Below are positions 15,936 through 18,289 of a stretch of DNA of 18,289 nt, piece after piece. Below the pieces are notes generated by a model. The model did not search any database. It saw nothing but the letters and a program-made list of their open reading frames with translations, and had not been told where the DNA came from. Source of the DNA: Gammaproteobacteria bacterium (GTDB lineage Bacteria; Pseudomonadota; Gammaproteobacteria; Enterobacterales; Alteromonadaceae); assembly GCA_027484495.1 (NCBI GenBank), contig JAIXSW010000073.1, positions 1 through 18,289 on the forward strand, given 5' to 3'. Made by a program: the position numbers and the translations under genes. Positions within the stretch are counted from its first letter, which is position 1. Each line of letters opens with the position of its first letter.

Positions 15936-16823
15936 TCAATACATCCGTACACAATTACGGCCTTGCGCTTTGGCCTGATACAAGGCGTGGTCGGCGGCGG
16001 CGGATAACTCGTCCATCCGTTGTAGCTGCAAGGAAAACTCAGCAATGCCAATGCAGGTAGTCAGACGTGTGCCTTTTAACGCGGCGAACTGCCAATCAGC
16101 AATTTTGAGCCGGATCCGCTCCGCCAGCGCGAGCGCTGAATGAGCATTGGTATCGGGCAGTAACGCAATGAACTCTTCACCACCGATCCGGCCAAAGTCA
16201 TCCGGTTTTCTCAGCTCTGATTGCACCCGCTCAGCAAAACCAATCAACACCTGATCGCCGATGGCGTGACCATAGACATCATTGATGTGCTTAAAATGGT
16301 CCAGATCAAATAACAAAATGCTGAAATCCTGCTGATAGCGGCGGGCCTTTTTTAAATGGACTTCAGCAATTTCCAGAATGCGGCGGCGGTTGTAACACTT
16401 GGTGAGCGGATCATGGTCTGCCAGGCTTTGCAGCTGGCGTTGTAATTCCTTTAATTTGCTGATGTCGGCGGCCACCAACCCGGTCGCAAACAGCTGCCCT
16501 TGTTGGTCGCGAATGGGAAATTTCAACGACAAAAACTCCAGCGCTATACCGTCCACTTCAACCCGCTCTTCGACGCTGATCGCGGCGGTCGACTGTTGTG
16601 CCAGTTGGTCGGCACGGCGAAATTGCAACGCCGTTTCTGCGCTAAACAGCTCGGCATCCGTTTTGCCGATAAAATCCTCTATCGGTCGACTGAATAAACG
16701 ACTGTACTGCTGATTGACATACAGATAATGCCCGGCCAAATCTTTTGCCCCAATCACCGCGCCGGAATGATCGGCGATCGCCTGCAAAATATCGATTTGC
16801 TGCTGCCAGTGTGCTTTGTCCAC
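15936..16823 (-). CDS. PAS-GGDEF diguanylate cyclase
   Basis: 295 residues, soluble, with no membrane segment. A PAS domain (about 10-125) has the 'HYLYVNQQYSRLFSRP', 'IGKTDAELF' and 'FPIRDQQGQLFATGLVAADIS' elements. A short helical linker ('LKELQRQLQSLADHDPLTKCYNRR') leads to a GGDEF domain (about 135-295). The active-site motif is GGEEF (214-218), a catalytically competent variant, and 'FDLDHFKHINDVYGHAIGD' supplies the metal and GTP contacts. An intact RxxD inhibitory site (Arg205-Asp208) lies five residues before GGEEF, so feedback inhibition by c-di-GMP is expected. The start is GTG at 16821-16823, supported by GAAGG 7 nt upstream. The PAS ligand is unknown. Confidence 0.93.
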   Translation of the reverse strand: MDKAHWQQQIDILQAIADHSGAVIGAKDLAGHYLYVNQQYSRLFSRPIEDFIGKTDAELFSAETALQFRRADQLAQQSTAAISVEERVEVDGIALEFLSLKFPIRDQQGQLFATGLVAADISKLKELQRQLQSLADHDPLTKCYNRRRILEIAEVHLKKARRYQQDFSILLFDLDHFKHINDVYGHAIGDQVLIGFAERVQSELRKPDDFGRIGGEEFIALLPDTNAHSALALAERIRLKIADWQFAALKGTRLTTCIGIAEFSLQLQRMDELSAAADHALYQAKAQGRNCVRMY

Positions 16824-16856
16824 AATACTGCCTTCTGTCCGTTTATGGCTGTTAAA

Positions 16857-16884
16857 ACCATAGCAAAACGCCCGCGATACTGCA
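16857..16884 (-). promoter_or_regulatory. Candidate extended -10 promoter of the diguanylate cyclase gene
   Basis: On the minus strand TGC-TATGGT (16857-16865) has the TGn extension and four of six -10 matches, with a weak -35-like TGCAGT at 16-nt spacing (16879-16884). A short inverted repeat, TATGG-N9-CCATA (16844-16862), overlaps the -10 box and could be an operator. This is the only promoter-like signal I see in the 141-bp gap upstream of the gene. Confidence 0.25.
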
Positions 16885-16964
16885 GTTTTATTTCATCATT
16901 CGCTGATATACCAGCCGGACGCTCTGCTGCAAGTGCGACGGCCTGCTCAGACTACTGTGCGCAA

Positions 16965-18289
16965 TTAGCGGGCAGCATATGGATTGGCCGGATAGACACA
17001 GGTTGGCACAACCAGCTGATGACTAAATTTGCGTGTGGCCTTTTGCGGCAATTTCATAAAACCACCGACACCATCGCCTCGGATCAACGGAATTTTACTG
17101 ACAATATTTGCCAATAACCGGGCGAACTGCACTTCGGCGTCGGCATCAAGCAAGTGAAAATAACTGTGTATTTTCATATAAAACGCAGTGACTTCAAAAA
17201 TAATACAACCGGTGTGGCGGATCAGGTTCAGCTGCGCCAGGTCGTCCATGATGGCATCTGGCAGCACCAGCTGTTCATCCGGATCTTTGCCGTCTTCAAA
17301 ATAAGAATGTTGTTTGCTGCTAAGTTCAGCATTGCTGACCGCTTTCACTTCATACGGGATATGTAAACCGGCCGGCACTGTAAAGGCATCCTCAGCCTGT
17401 TCCCGCGCCAGGTGGATGGTTTGGCGCGCATCAAACAAACAGGCCTTAAAAGTACCGACTTTCGCAATAGCGCGGGCCAGCGTCACCACGTTATTCAGCG
17501 CTAGCGTAAAGGCTTCTGTCAGCGCCTGCTGATACAAATGAAAATGACAATCGACGTAGACGCCCTGTGCCTGCCAGTGGATCGCGAGGCCGCCCACCAC
17601 CGGATACCGGCCGAGCCGGCTGACCGCCGCGACAAAGGCTTTTTCGGTTTCACCCATGCCCTCAAGGTAGTTTTTGTAATAGCGCTCCAGCTGCACATCG
17701 TCGACGTACTGAATGCCATCTTCTTCACTGTGTTCGCGCAAAAATGACTTGCGCGACGAATACACCACTGTATCCAGTTCACGGCTTTGCGCATTGATGC
17801 CAAACGGCAGCTGCGGGCTGTCATCAAACAATGTCAGGTCCGGTAACACCAGATGAGCTAAGCGCGGCATCGCTTTAAGGAAATAATCACCGGCCTGGGC
17901 GCGTAGACCGGGGTCGTCCGCCAGCAGACTGTCGAGCATCGTGGCAAACTCGTTGGGAAGCCCGAGACTGCGCGCCGGGATCGCTTTGCGGCCAAACCGA
18001 CAGCCCTGACCAGAGGCCAGCGCATACAATGTTCCTGCCACACCCTGCTCATCAAAACGTGGGCTGGATAAAGCGCCGGCACGTTGTTCGGCTCCAATAA
18101 AGTACACATCGCCAAGCCTGGCATTGGAATTTTGTAAATCGGCGGACATTAGCGCCATCACGTTATTACTCAGGTAAGTCCCCTGCTCGTCAGTCTGGGC
18201 AAATACTGAACTGCCCCAATCGACCAGACTGATTTGGCCACTGAGTTCGTCATACACCAGATTGGACGGTTTGATATCACCGTGCACGA
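16965..18289 (-). CDS. Eukaryotic-like Ser/Thr protein kinase with a long unassigned C-terminal region, N-terminus outside the window
   Basis: The frame is open to the right edge, giving 441 codons. The first visible full codon next to the motif (GTG, 18285-18287) is an internal Val, not a start. Kinase lobe 2 is present: catalytic loop HGDIKPSN (fragment residues 2-9, with the HxDxKxxN residues intact), a metal-binding DWG in place of DFG (23-25), a GAEQ in the place of APE (65-68), the subdomain IX-like 'FDEQGVAGTLYALASG' and a 'DDPGLRAQAGDYF' subdomain XI motif. The glycine loop and ATP-binding Lys lie outside the window. The activation segment, about 43 residues between DWG and GAEQ, is long. 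After about residue 140 come roughly 300 residues in which I recognise no domain. They lack membrane segments and contain mixed helical and beta patterns. It ends with TAA 141 bp before the diguanylate cyclase gene. Confidence 0.85.
   Translation of the reverse strand, partial: VHGDIKPSNLVYDELSGQISLVDWGSSVFAQTDEQGTYLSNNVMALMSADLQNSNARLGDVYFIGAEQRAGALSSPRFDEQGVAGTLYALASGQGCRFGRKAIPARSLGLPNEFATMLDSLLADDPGLRAQAGDYFLKAMPRLAHLVLPDLTLFDDSPQLPFGINAQSRELDTVVYSSRKSFLREHSEEDGIQYVDDVQLERYYKNYLEGMGETEKAFVAAVSRLGRYPVVGGLAIHWQAQGVYVDCHFHLYQQALTEAFTLALNNVVTLARAIAKVGTFKACLFDARQTIHLAREQAEDAFTVPAGLHIPYEVKAVSNAELSSKQHSYFEDGKDPDEQLVLPDAIMDDLAQLNLIRHTGCIIFEVTAFYMKIHSYFHLLDADAEVQFARLLANIVSKIPLIRGDGVGGFMKLPQKATRKFSHQLVVPTCVYPANPYAAR

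Noticed and set aside
1..18289. Search for mobile elements, CRISPR arrays, tRNA or rRNA genes, toxin-antitoxin or defence genes.
   Set aside because: No transposase, integrase, spaced repeats, tRNA-like folds or known defence proteins were seen; the gene set is ordinary chromosomal.

Overview
The window is a stretch of gammaproteobacterial chromosome with ordinary housekeeping character. The best guess, made from protein similarity recalled by eye, is a Rheinheimera/Alishewanella-like member of the Alteromonadales/Chromatiaceae neighbourhood. The msrC-(small ORF)-proQ-prc order, the pepN-DUF2835 pair and an LTA4H-like M1 aminopeptidase all fit such a host. All 14 recognised genes lie on the minus strand, so transcription runs from the right edge to the left. 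There is no sign of phage, IS elements, CRISPR, tRNA or rRNA.

In the direction of transcription (high to low coordinates): (1) 16965-18289, the C-terminal part of a eukaryotic-like Ser/Thr kinase with a long uncharacterised C-terminal extension, cut by the window edge. (2) 15936-16823, a PAS-GGEEF diguanylate cyclase with an intact I-site. (3) 13996-15834, an exported M1 aminopeptidase of the leukotriene-A4-hydrolase type. (4) 13249-13911, a periplasmic SIMPL-domain protein. (5) 9575-13167, a tight unit: free-methionine-R-sulfoxide reductase (msrC), a very acidic 115-residue protein of unknown function, the RNA chaperone gene proQ and the tail-specific protease gene prc, closed by a strong terminator. 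(6) 6564-9493, two Na+-linked membrane carriers, an NSS/SNF-family symporter and an NhaC antiporter, closed by a second strong terminator. (7) 3684-6468, pepN overlapping a DUF2835 gene. (8) 1-3367, a DUF1302 outer-membrane barrel followed by a DUF1329 (LolA-fold) periplasmic protein, cut by the left edge.

The themes are envelope and periplasm function (prc, SIMPL, M1 peptidase, DUF1302/DUF1329), peptide turnover (PepN, LTA4H-like, Prc), sodium cycling (NSS, NhaC) and signalling (kinase, c-di-GMP). I see no obvious new defence or mobile system. The least understood parts are the DUF1302/DUF1329 export-like pair, the acidic protein coupled to proQ, and the kinase with its unassigned C-terminal region.
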